64,000 nt of DNA from a virus: IMG/VR virus record IMGVR_UViG_3300004369_000012, positions 1-64,000 of that record. One strand, written 5' to 3'. Below the pieces are notes generated by a model. That model made no database searches. It worked only from the letters and a program-made list of their open reading frames with translations, and had not been told where the DNA came from. Positions 44,976-53,296 of the stretch are shown here, one piece after another. Within the stretch, counting starts at the first letter, position 1. The number at the start of each line of letters is the position of its first letter. Both the position numbers and the translations under genes were made by a program.

Positions 44976-46634
44976 ATGGCAAAACTATTTGGTTTTGATA
45001 TTGAAGACGATAGCAGTCTACCTAAATCTGCAGTGTCCCCCGTTCCTCAGAATAATGAGGACGGGGTTGACTATTATCTAAGTAGCGGATTTTTTGGTCA
45101 GTACGTTGATATTGAAGGCGTATACAAAAACGAGTTTGATCTAATTAGAAAATATAGGGACATGGCGTTGCACCCTGAGTGCGACACCGCGATCGAAAAT
45201 GTTGTTAACGAAGCGATCGTTTCGGATCTTAATGATTCTCCTGTTGATATTGATCTTGAAAATCTAAACGCCAGTGATAACCTAAAAAGTGTTATCCGTA
45301 AAGAATTCAAGTACATTAAAGATCTTCTTCAATTCGACAAAAAATCACACGAAATTTTTCGCAATTGGTATATTGACGGAAGAGTATATTACCACAAGGT
45401 TATTGATCTCAAGAAACCTGATGAAGGAATTCAGGATCTGAGATATATTGATCCCATGAAAATTAAATTCATGAGGGTCAAACCAAATAATAAGGACAAG
45501 TTCCAGACTGCACCAGTTAATGGTGCTAATGGGCAAGCAAATCCTGTTGTTGATGCAGACATTCAGGAATATTTTGTTTACTACCCTCAAGGTTCTGTTC
45601 AGAAGTATTCTTCTCAGTCGAAGGGTATCCCCATTGCTAAAGATGCAATTACCCATGTTACTTCTGGTCTTGTAGATAGAAACAAGTTTCTAACTTTATC
45701 ATATCTGCACAAAGCGATCAAGTCTCTCAATCAACTCCGCATGATTGAAGACTCCTTGGTTATCTACAGATTGTCTCGTGCTCCTGAGCGTAGAATTTTC
45801 TACATCGACGTTGGTAATCTACCTAAAGTCAAAGCGGAGCAATACCTCCGCGATGTCATGAATCGTTATAGAAATAAACTAGTCTATAACGCAGATACTG
45901 GTGAGATTAAGGATGATAAAAAGTTCATGTCTATGCTGGAAGACTTCTGGCTTCCTAGACGTGAAGGTGGTCGTGGTACGGAAATCTCCACGCTACCTGG
46001 TGGTCAGAACCTTGGTGAACTGACTGACGTTGATTATTTCCAAAAGAAACTCTATAGATCTCTGAATATTCCCGACACCAGAGTCGGTGGTAATGATGGA
46101 TTTAACCTGGGTCGTTCCAGTGAAATTCTACGTGATGAACTAATGTTCAGTAAGTTCGTTGGTCGTCTCCGCAAGAGATTCAGTATGATCTTCCTAGATA
46201 TGCTGAAAACTCAACTCATTCTGAAAAACATCTGCACTCCCCAAGACTGGGAGAAGATGGCAGAACATATTCAGTTTGATTATCTATATGATAATCACTT
46301 TGCCGAATTGAAAGAAACTGAGTTGATGACTGAAAGATTGAACCTTATGGTTGCAATCGAACCTTATATCGGTACTTATTATTCCAGAGATTACGTTAAG
46401 CGTAAAGTTCTCCGTCAAACCGATCAAGAGATCGTTGATATGGAGAAGGAAATGGAAGATGAGAATGAGCAAGGTATCGGTGTCCCTCTTGAAACTCAAA
46501 ATCAAATTATGCAAGGTCGCATGAATAATTTGGGTAACGATCAAAAGGAACCTGATCTAGAATCTCAGGGCAGAAGAGCAGATGCGGAAGATGATAGAAA
46601 AACTTCTGTAGACATCAAGAAAGCGAAGATATAA
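44976..46634 (+). CDS. gp20: portal protein gp20
   Basis: The portal vertex protein, 552 residues (T4 gp20 is 524), forming the dodecameric ring that nucleates the prohead and holds the packaging motor. Typical stretches are YKNEFDLIRKYRDMALHPEC near residues 50-70 followed by DTAIENVVNEAIVSD, RIFYIDVGNLPKVKAEQYLR near 270-290, and MLEDFWLPRREGGRGTEIST followed by LPGGQNLGELTDVDYF near 320-355. The C-terminal 60 residues are acidic and probably exposed. It has its own late promoter box and is followed by the small acidic prohead-type gene. Confidence 0.97.
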   Translation: MAKLFGFDIEDDSSLPKSAVSPVPQNNEDGVDYYLSSGFFGQYVDIEGVYKNEFDLIRKYRDMALHPECDTAIENVVNEAIVSDLNDSPVDIDLENLNASDNLKSVIRKEFKYIKDLLQFDKKSHEIFRNWYIDGRVYYHKVIDLKKPDEGIQDLRYIDPMKIKFMRVKPNNKDKFQTAPVNGANGQANPVVDADIQEYFVYYPQGSVQKYSSQSKGIPIAKDAITHVTSGLVDRNKFLTLSYLHKAIKSLNQLRMIEDSLVIYRLSRAPERRIFYIDVGNLPKVKAEQYLRDVMNRYRNKLVYNADTGEIKDDKKFMSMLEDFWLPRREGGRGTEISTLPGGQNLGELTDVDYFQKKLYRSLNIPDTRVGGNDGFNLGRSSEILRDELMFSKFVGRLRKRFSMIFLDMLKTQLILKNICTPQDWEKMAEHIQFDYLYDNHFAELKETELMTERLNLMVAIEPYIGTYYSRDYVKRKVLRQTDQEIVDMEKEMEDENEQGIGVPLETQNQIMQGRMNNLGNDQKEPDLESQGRRADAEDDRKTSVDIKKAKI

Positions 46635-46646
46635 ATAAATAAATAC
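46630..46646 (+). promoter_or_regulatory. triple overlapping late promoter box
   Basis: TATAAATAAATAAATAC contains three ATAAATA-type boxes with a period of four and overlaps the gp20 TAA stop, 22 bases before the next ATG. GGAG at 46656-46659 supplies a ribosome binding site. Confidence 0.65.
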
Positions 46647-46667
46647 AGGAAAATTGGAGTTTTTTTA

Positions 46668-46847
46668 ATGGAATCTACCGTTGATTTGGTTAATATGATG
46701 CTGGGCGATGCTTCATCTTCTGAAGTTTCCGACAAAATTAAAGAAATTTTGTACAGCAAATCATCTGAAAAATTGGATAATGCGAAACCTCATATTGCTA
46801 ATGCAATGTTTGGTAATGAAGTTCCCAATGAGACCGAAGAAGAATGA
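46668..46847 (+). CDS. small acidic prohead core-type protein (gp67-like position)
   Basis: A 59-residue protein (MESTVDLVNMMLGDASSSEV, a helix with SDKIKEILYSKSSEKL, then KPHIANAMFGN and an acidic tail ending TEEE). T4 has the 80-residue acidic core protein gp67 here, between gp20 and gp21, and I recall the pattern of a helix followed by KxxIAxxMF from gp67-like proteins of other phages. It probably shapes the prohead scaffold and may be cut by gp21. The homology is weak, so the name rests mainly on position. Its stop overlaps the next start (ATGA). Confidence 0.7.
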   Translation: MESTVDLVNMMLGDASSSEVSDKIKEILYSKSSEKLDNAKPHIANAMFGNEVPNETEEE

Positions 46848-47416
46848 GCGCATCACAACCACTTAAAGTTTTTAGTATTGTCGGACCAATTTCTAGTAAT
46901 AACTCTACTCGTGTTACTGGGGATCGATACATTGTTAGAACTGGTCTACTACACGTTTCTGCTGCCGCAGGTAATGATGGTGGACTAGTTGGTGTTTGTA
47001 ACACTACGACTTCCAATGTAGGTGTTACTTCTATCCACGTGAATAAGGCGGATGACGTTCTTCTTAGATACGCTCACCCAAAACAAGCGAAGATTACTGG
47101 TATCACAACTGGAGCACAAACCACTCTGATTATTGATAGTCAGGATACTAAGTTTACTGTAGAGGATAGAATTACTATTCTTGGTTCTTCGGTTGGTATT
47201 TACAATACTACTCTACAGCATGTACAGGTCGTATCTGTAATTGGAAGTCAACTTTCTAATAATTACCAAACCAAGATTGTTGTTGACGCAGATACTAGTT
47301 CGGGTCATGCAGCATTTACTGGTGTTGCAACAGCATATAAATCGGTAATTCCAGTTGTAAAACCAGAGTCCAGCAACGGTTGTGAAGCATACTTCGCAGA
47401 GGTACAACTAGCATGA
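46844..47416 (+). CDS. hypothetical structural-type protein in the prohead cluster (190 aa)
   Basis: A 190-residue, beta-rich protein (MSASQPLKVFSIVGPISSNN, then RVTGDRYIVRTGLLHVSAAA near residues 22-42) with no membrane segment. It lies between the gp67-like ORF and gp21 and overlaps both by four bases, so its amount is tied to prohead assembly proteins. T4 has gp68 in this area, but this protein is larger and beta-rich rather than helical. A head decoration or vertex-associated role is a reasonable guess from its beta content and location. I do not recognise a family. Confidence 0.75.
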   Translation: MSASQPLKVFSIVGPISSNNSTRVTGDRYIVRTGLLHVSAAAGNDGGLVGVCNTTTSNVGVTSIHVNKADDVLLRYAHPKQAKITGITTGAQTTLIIDSQDTKFTVEDRITILGSSVGIYNTTLQHVQVVSVIGSQLSNNYQTKIVVDADTSSGHAAFTGVATAYKSVIPVVKPESSNGCEAYFAEVQLA

Positions 47417-48060
47417 AACTAATCACAGAAGAAATCGAATCGGTAGAAATTATTACCGAAGAACAAAACGGCAAAAAAACTCTGTATATTCAGGGTCCTT
47501 TTCTGCAGTGCGAAATCACTAACCGCAATGGTCGCATGTATCCCATGCAAACCATGGCAAAGGAAGTTGCTCGTTATACTGAATCTTTTGTGAATAAGGG
47601 TCGTGCTCTAGGTGAACTTGGTCACCCCGATGGTCCTTCCATCAACCTTGATAGAGTATCTCATAAAATTGTTGGTCTTTATCAAGAAGGTAACAATTTT
47701 ATCGGTAAGGCGCAAATTCTTTCCACACCCATGGGTAAGATTGCATCTTCTCTTCTTGGTGAAGGTGTAAAACTCGGTGTCTCTTCTAGAGGCATGGGTT
47801 CCATCTCTTCTAAAAATGGCGTGAACATCGTTGGCGAAGACTTTATGCTGGCAACTGCTGCTGATATTGTAGCAGATCCTTCCGCACCTGATGCATTTGT
47901 TGACGGCATCATGGAAGGTAAAGAGTGGGTTTGGGAAGGAGGAATCCTTCGCGAAGCACGTTGTGAGCAAGTTAAGAAGCAAATTAATACCCTAGTTGAC
48001 CAGAAAATGCTTGAGGCAAATAAACTCCGCCTCTTTGGCAATTTCTTGTCAGATATCTAG
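47413..48060 (+). CDS. gp21: prohead protease gp21
   Basis: The serine protease that matures the prohead by cutting scaffold and capsid proteins, 215 residues (T4 gp21 is 212). The catalytic pair is visible: H71 in GELGHPDGPS and S124 or S125 in GVSSRGMGS, in the order known for T4-type and herpesvirus-like prohead proteases. The start matches EIESVEIITEEQNGKKTLYI-like openings of the family. It lies directly before its main substrates, gp22 and gp23. The upstream gene overlaps its ATG. Confidence 0.96.
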   Translation: MKLITEEIESVEIITEEQNGKKTLYIQGPFLQCEITNRNGRMYPMQTMAKEVARYTESFVNKGRALGELGHPDGPSINLDRVSHKIVGLYQEGNNFIGKAQILSTPMGKIASSLLGEGVKLGVSSRGMGSISSKNGVNIVGEDFMLATAADIVADPSAPDAFVDGIMEGKEWVWEGGILREARCEQVKKQINTLVDQKMLEANKLRLFGNFLSDI

Positions 48061-48063
48061 GTT

Positions 48064-48071
48064 TATAAATA
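48064..48071 (+). promoter_or_regulatory. T4-like late promoter box (TATAAATA)
   Basis: An exact TATAAATA follows the gp21 stop by three bases and lies 45 bases before the gp22 ATG. I find no equally good box before gp23, so gp23 is probably transcribed from here too; TTATAATTA at 49154-49162 is a weak alternative. Confidence 0.8.
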
Positions 48072-48116
48072 ACTTAAGAACAATAACGGAATAATTACTT
48101 CGGAGCAGTTCATCAG

Positions 48117-49154
48117 ATGAGTAACGATCTACACGAAATGGAGAACCAGGTAACAAGAGGCGCTGCAGCCGCTGAACCTATGCAAAAAGTTTCGGGTTAT
48201 GTTCCCGATGCTGGCAGTATTGAAGATCTGGGTGGTCCTACTCCCCAGAACAGCAAGCCTACTGATGATAGCAACAAGTTGGCAACCCCAACCAAAACTA
48301 TCAAGCAGGTTAAAGATGTTGTAAACAAGGGTGCAAAACCCGCTGACCCCATGCCCAAGGCTCCTGCTTATGCAGAAGAGACCGAAGAGGAAGAGGGTAC
48401 AGAAGAGGAAGTCTTTGCAGAACAGCAAGAAGAAACTCTAGAACTTGACCTCGAAGAAGATGTAAATGCACTTCTTGAAGGCGAAGAACTCTCCGAAGAG
48501 TTTAAAGAAAAAGCAACTATCGTCTTTGAAGCAGCAGTCCGTTCTAAGATTGCTGGTATTCAAGAGGCACTTGAAGCGCAGTACAATGCTGCACTTCAAG
48601 AAGAGATCGAATCTATGAAGAGCGATCTAGTTGAGCGTGTTGACGCTTACCTAGAGTACGTTTCTGAAGAGTGGATCTCCGAAAATGAACTCCAGATCGA
48701 ATCTGGAATCAAGGCCCAAGTAGCAGAAGACTTCATGTCTGGTCTCAAGGGTCTTTTTGAAGAACATTATGTGTACATCCCTGAAGATAAATACAATGTG
48801 CTAGATGCTATGGTAACCAAGCTTGATGAGATGGAAACCAAACTCAACGAGCAGATTGATAGAAACGTTGCACTGAACAAACAACTTTCTGAGTCTGTCT
48901 CTGGCAATATCCTCGATGAAGTATCTGGGGGTCTTGCACTGTCCCAAAAGGACAAACTCGCTTCTCTTGCAGAGGGCGTTGAGTTTGCTAGTGAGGAACA
49001 GTATCGTGAGAAACTGGTGACTCTACGTGAGTCATATTTTCCAACCCAGACTGCAACGGAGACTTCTGAGCAAGTCCTTACCGAGGAGGCAGTCGTAGAT
49101 CATGGTTCGACAATGAATGCTTATCTGAGAGCACTCACTAAGTATTCTAAGTGA
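48117..49154 (+). CDS. gp22: prohead scaffold protein gp22
   Basis: A 345-residue, very acidic, helical protein just before gp23, the expected scaffold core protein (T4 gp22 is 269). Residues 85-125 hold a dense Glu region (ETEEEEGTEEEVF), followed by long coiled-coil helices (IESMKSDLVERVDAYLEYVS and VTKLDEMETKLNEQIDRNVA). The C terminus (STMNAYLRALTKYSK) is the usual end of the family. It would assemble around the portal and be degraded by gp21. The N-terminal 85 residues are Pro- and Lys-containing and probably disordered, explaining much of the extra length. Confidence 0.94.
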   Translation: MSNDLHEMENQVTRGAAAAEPMQKVSGYVPDAGSIEDLGGPTPQNSKPTDDSNKLATPTKTIKQVKDVVNKGAKPADPMPKAPAYAEETEEEEGTEEEVFAEQQEETLELDLEEDVNALLEGEELSEEFKEKATIVFEAAVRSKIAGIQEALEAQYNAALQEEIESMKSDLVERVDAYLEYVSEEWISENELQIESGIKAQVAEDFMSGLKGLFEEHYVYIPEDKYNVLDAMVTKLDEMETKLNEQIDRNVALNKQLSESVSGNILDEVSGGLALSQKDKLASLAEGVEFASEEQYREKLVTLRESYFPTQTATETSEQVLTEEAVVDHGSTMNAYLRALTKYSK

Positions 49155-49196
49155 TTATAATTAACACTTTCAAGTAAAAAACGGAGACACAAAGCA

Positions 49197-50603
49197 ATGT
49201 TCATGTCTGAACAGTTGCAGAAAAAGTGGGAACCTCTCCTTAACGCTGAAGGTCTTGAGCATATCAAAGATCCTCATCGTAGAGCGGTTACCGCAGTTCT
49301 GCTAGAAAACCAAGAATCTTTCCTTCGCCAGGAGCGTGCGCTTCTAAGCGAAACCCCTACAGTCAACACCGACCCCGCAGGTAGCGGCAACCCTGGTTTC
49401 TCGGGTAGTGCAGCAACCTCCCCCGTCGCTGGTTTTGACCCCGTTCTGATCTCCCTGATCAGACGTTCTATGCCCAACCTGGTTGCTTATGACCTGGCTG
49501 GTGTTCAACCAATGAACGGTCCTACTGGACTGATCTTCGCAATGCGTTCCCGCTACTCTTCCCAGAGTGGCACCGAAGCACTGTTCAACGAACCCGATTC
49601 GGCGTTCTCTGCACAGAACAACAATGCTTACAACCTCACCCAAGGTGATTACACTGGCGGTACTGATGGTGGCAGCAGCGTTGGTTTCGGTACAACTGCA
49701 CAGAGCGGTGTAAACCCTGCAGCACTAAATGGTGGCGCTGCAAACTCGTATAACGTTGGTCAAGGTTTCAGAACTTCTGAACTAGAAGCACTAGGTGACA
49801 ACACCACCACCAACGACTTCAACGAGATGGCTTTCTCGATCGAGAAAGTTACCGTTACTGCAAGATCCAGAGCACTCAAGGCTGAGTACTCCTTGGAACT
49901 AGCACAAGACCTTAAGGCAATCCATGGTCTAGATGCTGAAGCGGAACTCGCAAACATTCTCTCCACAGAGATTCTTGCTGAGATCAACCGCGAAGTCATC
50001 AGAACCATCTACAAGGTTGCTGAAGCTGGTGCTCAGCAGAACGTTGCAACTCAGGGTGTATTTGACCTTGACGTTGACTCCAACGGTCGCTGGATGGCAG
50101 AGAAGTTCAAAGGTCTTCTGTTCCAACTAGAGCGCGATGCTAACGCAATCGCACAAAGAACTCGTAGAGGGAAGGGCAACATCATCCTCTGCTCCGCAGA
50201 CGTTGCTTCCGCACTCTCCATGAGCGGTGTTCTAGACTACTCCCCCGCACTCAACACTGGTCTCCAGGTTGATGACACTGGTAATACCTTCGCTGGTACT
50301 ATCAACGGTAAGTATAGAGTCTACATCGACCCCTATGCTGCTAACCTAAGTGCTGATCAGTACTACGTTATCGGTTATAAGGGTACTACTCCTTACGACG
50401 CAGGTCTCTTCTACTGCCCCTACGTTCCTCTCCAAATGGTTCGCGCCGTTGGTCAGGACACCTTCCAACCCAAGATTGGTTTCAAGACCCGCTACGGCAT
50501 GGTCGCGAACCCCTTCGCACAGGGCACAGAGCAAGGTTTCGGTGCAATTGCTGCAAGCAGCAACCGTTACTACAGACGTGTCAAGGTTGCAAACCTCATG
50601 TGA
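49197..50603 (+). CDS. gp23: major capsid protein gp23
   Basis: The HK97-fold major capsid protein, 468 residues (T4 gp23 is 521). Signature stretches include SLIRRSMPNLVAYDLAGVQP near residues 85-105 and GPTGLIFAMRSRY, FSIEKVTVTARSRALKAEYS near 212-232, and ILSTEILAEINREVIRTIYK near 255-275. The C terminus ends YYRRVKVANLM, typical of the family. An N-terminal propeptide of about 50 residues is expected to be removed by gp21; LLSE at 49-52 fits an LxE cleavage site. ATG at 49203 is a possible alternative start. Codon use is more GC-rich and even than in neighbouring genes, consistent with very high expression. No gp24 paralogue is present in the window. Confidence 0.98.
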   Translation: MFMSEQLQKKWEPLLNAEGLEHIKDPHRRAVTAVLLENQESFLRQERALLSETPTVNTDPAGSGNPGFSGSAATSPVAGFDPVLISLIRRSMPNLVAYDLAGVQPMNGPTGLIFAMRSRYSSQSGTEALFNEPDSAFSAQNNNAYNLTQGDYTGGTDGGSSVGFGTTAQSGVNPAALNGGAANSYNVGQGFRTSELEALGDNTTTNDFNEMAFSIEKVTVTARSRALKAEYSLELAQDLKAIHGLDAEAELANILSTEILAEINREVIRTIYKVAEAGAQQNVATQGVFDLDVDSNGRWMAEKFKGLLFQLERDANAIAQRTRRGKGNIILCSADVASALSMSGVLDYSPALNTGLQVDDTGNTFAGTINGKYRVYIDPYAANLSADQYYVIGYKGTTPYDAGLFYCPYVPLQMVRAVGQDTFQPKIGFKTRYGMVANPFAQGTEQGFGAIAASSNRYYRRVKVANLM

Positions 50604-50622
50604 TATCGGGTCACATACTTTC

Positions 50623-50648
50623 AGGACTCCTTCGGGAGTCCTTTTTTT
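50623..50648 (+). terminator. intrinsic terminator with UUCG loop
   Basis: An 8-bp perfect stem (50623-50630 with 50635-50642) closed by a TTCG tetraloop runs into seven T residues. It ends the capsid transcript 20 bases after the gp23 stop. Confidence 0.95.
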
Positions 50649-50654
50649 ATGTCC

Positions 50655-50662
50655 ATAAATAA
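50655..50662 (+). promoter_or_regulatory. T4-like late promoter box (ATAAATAA)
   Basis: ATAAATAA follows the gp23 terminator and lies 14 bases before the ATG of a 31-aa ORF and further upstream of gp3, starting a new late unit. Confidence 0.7.
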
Positions 50663-50676
50663 TCAAAAAAGTTGTT

Positions 50677-50772
50677 ATGAGGTACGTAGTAACTGGTGTC
50701 ATAGATAATATAGATTATCCTACTTTTAAATCTGCCTGGGAGATTGCAGATAATCATCAAAAACGCAAATAG
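50677..50772 (+). CDS. very small ORF before gp3 (31 aa)
   Basis: A 31-residue ORF (MRYVVTGVIDNIDYPTFKSA, then WEIADNHQKRK) that fills the gap between a late promoter and gp3, ending five bases before the gp3 start. The sequence reads like a small folded domain (strand-turn-helix) rather than random frame. It could be a real microprotein or a leader ORF that passes ribosomes to gp3. I do not recognise it. Confidence 0.45.
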   Translation: MRYVVTGVIDNIDYPTFKSAWEIADNHQKRK

Positions 50773-50777
50773 TACTA

Positions 50778-51365
50778 ATGGCGCTCGATCAACCAAGTCC
50801 TAAATCATCTTCATGTATCTCTAATCATCCAGAAAGTCCCAACTTTCTAGCAATTACGGGATTTAGATTTATTATCCATAAAGCAAGAAAAGTATCGTTC
50901 TATTGCAACTCCGCCAATCTACCTGGAATCAATCTAGGAAGTGCTATTCAAGCAACCTATTTGAAAAACATTGATGTTCCTGGTGATAAAATAACTTATC
51001 AAGATTTGGTAATTAGATTTCTAGTAGATGAAAATATGGAGAACTATCTCCAAATTTATGACTGGATGACTGGACTTGGTTATCCCGAAGAAGTTAAGCA
51101 ATATCAAGACTTGAAAGGCAATTCAAAATATTTCCCATCTAGATCATCTAGGGATCCTTTCAATGAGCGTTCGGATGCAACTCTGCAGATTTTGACCAGC
51201 AATTATAATGTTAACACAGAAGTCATTTTTAAAGACGTTTTTCCTTCTGCTTTAACACCACTAACATTTGATGCGACTGTTCAAGATCAGCAATACTTGA
51301 CAGCAGAAGCAACATTCAAGTATACTATTTACGATATCTACAATAGTGACGGTGAAAAAGTATGA
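50778..51365 (+). CDS. gp3: tail terminator protein gp3
   Basis: A 195-residue protein (T4 gp3 is 176) that caps the tail tube and fixes its length, binding gp15 above. The diagnostic stretch LVIRFLVDENMENYLQIYDW near residues 77-97 is very like T4 gp3 around VRFIVDEELKSWIGMYEWM, preceded by AKNLPGI-type SANLPGINLGSAIQATYLK near 46-65. It follows gp23 rather than other tail genes, an arrangement I associate with cyanomyoviruses. The stop overlaps the uvsY start (ATGA). Confidence 0.9.
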   Translation: MALDQPSPKSSSCISNHPESPNFLAITGFRFIIHKARKVSFYCNSANLPGINLGSAIQATYLKNIDVPGDKITYQDLVIRFLVDENMENYLQIYDWMTGLGYPEEVKQYQDLKGNSKYFPSRSSRDPFNERSDATLQILTSNYNVNTEVIFKDVFPSALTPLTFDATVQDQQYLTAEATFKYTIYDIYNSDGEKV

Positions 51366-51796
51366 GCGTAAACCTTGACACCATCCAATCGATGTGGTCA
51401 AAGGATTCTGTAATGAACGAGGATGATCTAGGGTTTGAGTCCTTAAGGATACCACAACTTCATGCAAAATACTTTGATCTTTATAATACACTAACACTAC
51501 TACGCAAGCAGGCAGAAAAAAGAAGACAGCAAATTGACCTAGAGAGATATAAGTACTACACTGGTAAAGCAGACGCAGAAGTTTATGTTGAAGAACCATT
51601 TCCTTACAAAGTAAGGGAAAAGGATGCTATTCAACGTTACATGCTCAGTGATGAAAAACTTTCAGATGCAAAGTTAAAAGTGGAATACTTTGACGTAATG
51701 CTTTCATATCTTGAAGAGATTATTAAACAGTTGTCTAATAGGACTTTTCAGATTAAGAACGCGATTGAATGGGCACGCTTCCAGACAGGCGGATAG
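51362..51796 (+). CDS. uvsY: recombination mediator UvsY
   Basis: A 144-residue helical protein (T4 UvsY is 137) that loads the recombinase UvsX onto single-stranded DNA coated by gp32. The family pattern is seen in TIQSMWSKDSVMNEDDLGFE near the N terminus, LRIPQLHAKYFDLYNTLTLL near 28-48, RKQAEKRRQQIDLERYKYYT and a C-terminal SYLEEIIKQLSNRTFQIKNA ending in a helix that mediates the ring assembly. It overlaps gp3 by four bases. The genes for UvsX and gp32 are not in this window. Confidence 0.93.
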   Translation: MSVNLDTIQSMWSKDSVMNEDDLGFESLRIPQLHAKYFDLYNTLTLLRKQAEKRRQQIDLERYKYYTGKADAEVYVEEPFPYKVREKDAIQRYMLSDEKLSDAKLKVEYFDVMLSYLEEIIKQLSNRTFQIKNAIEWARFQTGG

Positions 51797-51805
51797 ACGG
51801 TCTAA

Positions 51806-51813
51806 CTAAATAC
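51806..51813 (+). promoter_or_regulatory. T4-like late promoter box (CTAAATAC)
   Basis: CTAAATAC lies 23 bases before the uvsW ATG. This would place uvsW under late control, which agrees with its late expression in T4. Confidence 0.6.
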
Positions 51814-51835
51814 CTTTAGGTGAATTTTATGATTG

Positions 51836-53296
51836 ATGTCTGATCTAGTCATAACTAAGAAAAACGAAGTATTCCTAAAGGTTGAAGCAGAACCTCACGT
51901 CTACTACGAACTATCTGATCAATTTACTTTTGATGTACCTGGGGCTAAATTTATGCCTCAGTATAGAAATAAGTATTGGGATGGAAAGATCAGGTTATTT
52001 AATGTTCAGACTGGAGAAATATACGCTGGACTAATCGACAAGTTAGTATATTTCTGCAAAAATCATAATTATAAGTTTGAATTCGTCGAGAACAAGTATT
52101 ACGGACTACCCTACGAAGAGACTGAGATCGTATCTAGGGAAGGTGTGGAAGAATATATTAAAAGTATTTCTAAGTATAGTCCAAGAGAATATCAGGTTGA
52201 TGGTGTCTATGATGCACTAAAGAGCAACCGTAGATTGATTGTATCACCAACTGGTAGTGGTAAGTCAATGATGATTTACTCTGTCACAAGATATCATGTG
52301 GAGAAAGGTAGAAGGGTTCTACTGGTTGTCCCCACTACATCTCTTGTTGAGCAGATGTACAAGGACTTTGAAGACTACGGATGGGATGCCGAGGAGCATT
52401 GTAACAAGATCTATTCGGGTAAAGAAAAAGACACCAATCATGATGTCACTATTACAACGTGGCAGTCTATCTACAAACTAGATCGTAAGTGGTTTGCTAA
52501 GTATGATGTAGTGATCGGTGACGAGGCGCATCTTTTTAAGTCTAAGTCGTTGATCAGCATCATGACCAAGTTAGCAGATGCTAAGTATCGATATGGATTT
52601 ACTGGAACACTTGATGGCACACAGACTCATAAATGGGTGCTAGAGGGACTGTTTGGACCATCATACAAGACTGTCAATACTTCTGAGTTGCAGGAAGCAG
52701 GTCATCTTGCAAAATTAAATATTCGCATTTTACTACTACAGCATCACCCTCAAAAATTTGAAACGTATGAGGATGAGGTTCAGTATCTTATCGGTCATGA
52801 GGTAAGGAATAAGTTTATTAGAAATCTAGCATTAGATCTGAAGGGAAATACTTTGATTCTCTACAGTAGGGTTGCTGCTCACGGACAGCAATTATATGAC
52901 TTGATAAATAATCAACAGGAAGGACAAAAGGTGTTCTTCATTCATGGTGGTGTAGACGTTGAGGAACGAGAAGAAGTAAGAAGAATCACGGAAGAAGAAA
53001 ACAACGCGATTATCATTGCATCTTACGGAACTTTTTCAACTGGAATCAACATTAAAAACCTACACAATTTGATCTTTGCATCACCCTCTAAATCTAGAGT
53101 CCGAAATCTACAGTCAATCGGCAGAGCACTAAGAAAAAGCAATTCAAAAACCAAAGCAGTTCTTTATGATATTGCTGATGACTGTACCCATCAGTCGAGA
53201 AAAAACTATACTCTCAATCATCTTATAGAACGAGTAAAAATTTATAACGAAGAAAACTTTAATTATGATATTGTCAAAATCAATCTCAAAAAATAG
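51836..53296 (+). CDS. uvsW: recombination helicase UvsW
   Basis: A 486-residue superfamily 2 helicase (T4 UvsW is about 500) that unwinds branched DNA and R-loops and ends origin-dependent replication late in infection. Motif I PTGSGKS is at 138-144, the DEAH box at 229-232 (VVIGDEAHLF), motif III-like GFTGTLDG near 254-261, and C-terminal motifs ASYGTFSTGINIKNL and LQSIGRALRK near 402-442. The N-terminal 95 residues (PQYRNKYWDGKIRLFNVQTG) match the UvsW DNA-binding region. A TTG three bases upstream is in frame, but the ATG is more likely. The next gene starts at the base after its stop. Confidence 0.96.
   Translation: MSDLVITKKNEVFLKVEAEPHVYYELSDQFTFDVPGAKFMPQYRNKYWDGKIRLFNVQTGEIYAGLIDKLVYFCKNHNYKFEFVENKYYGLPYEETEIVSREGVEEYIKSISKYSPREYQVDGVYDALKSNRRLIVSPTGSGKSMMIYSVTRYHVEKGRRVLLVVPTTSLVEQMYKDFEDYGWDAEEHCNKIYSGKEKDTNHDVTITTWQSIYKLDRKWFAKYDVVIGDEAHLFKSKSLISIMTKLADAKYRYGFTGTLDGTQTHKWVLEGLFGPSYKTVNTSELQEAGHLAKLNIRILLLQHHPQKFETYEDEVQYLIGHEVRNKFIRNLALDLKGNTLILYSRVAAHGQQLYDLINNQQEGQKVFFIHGGVDVEEREEVRRITEEENNAIIIASYGTFSTGINIKNLHNLIFASPSKSRVRNLQSIGRALRKSNSKTKAVLYDIADDCTHQSRKNYTLNHLIERVKIYNEENFNYDIVKINLKK

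Noticed and set aside
47608-48041. Two minus-strand ORFs of about 120 aa opposite gp21
   Set aside because: Both overlap the conserved protease gene, differ in frame and show no family features.
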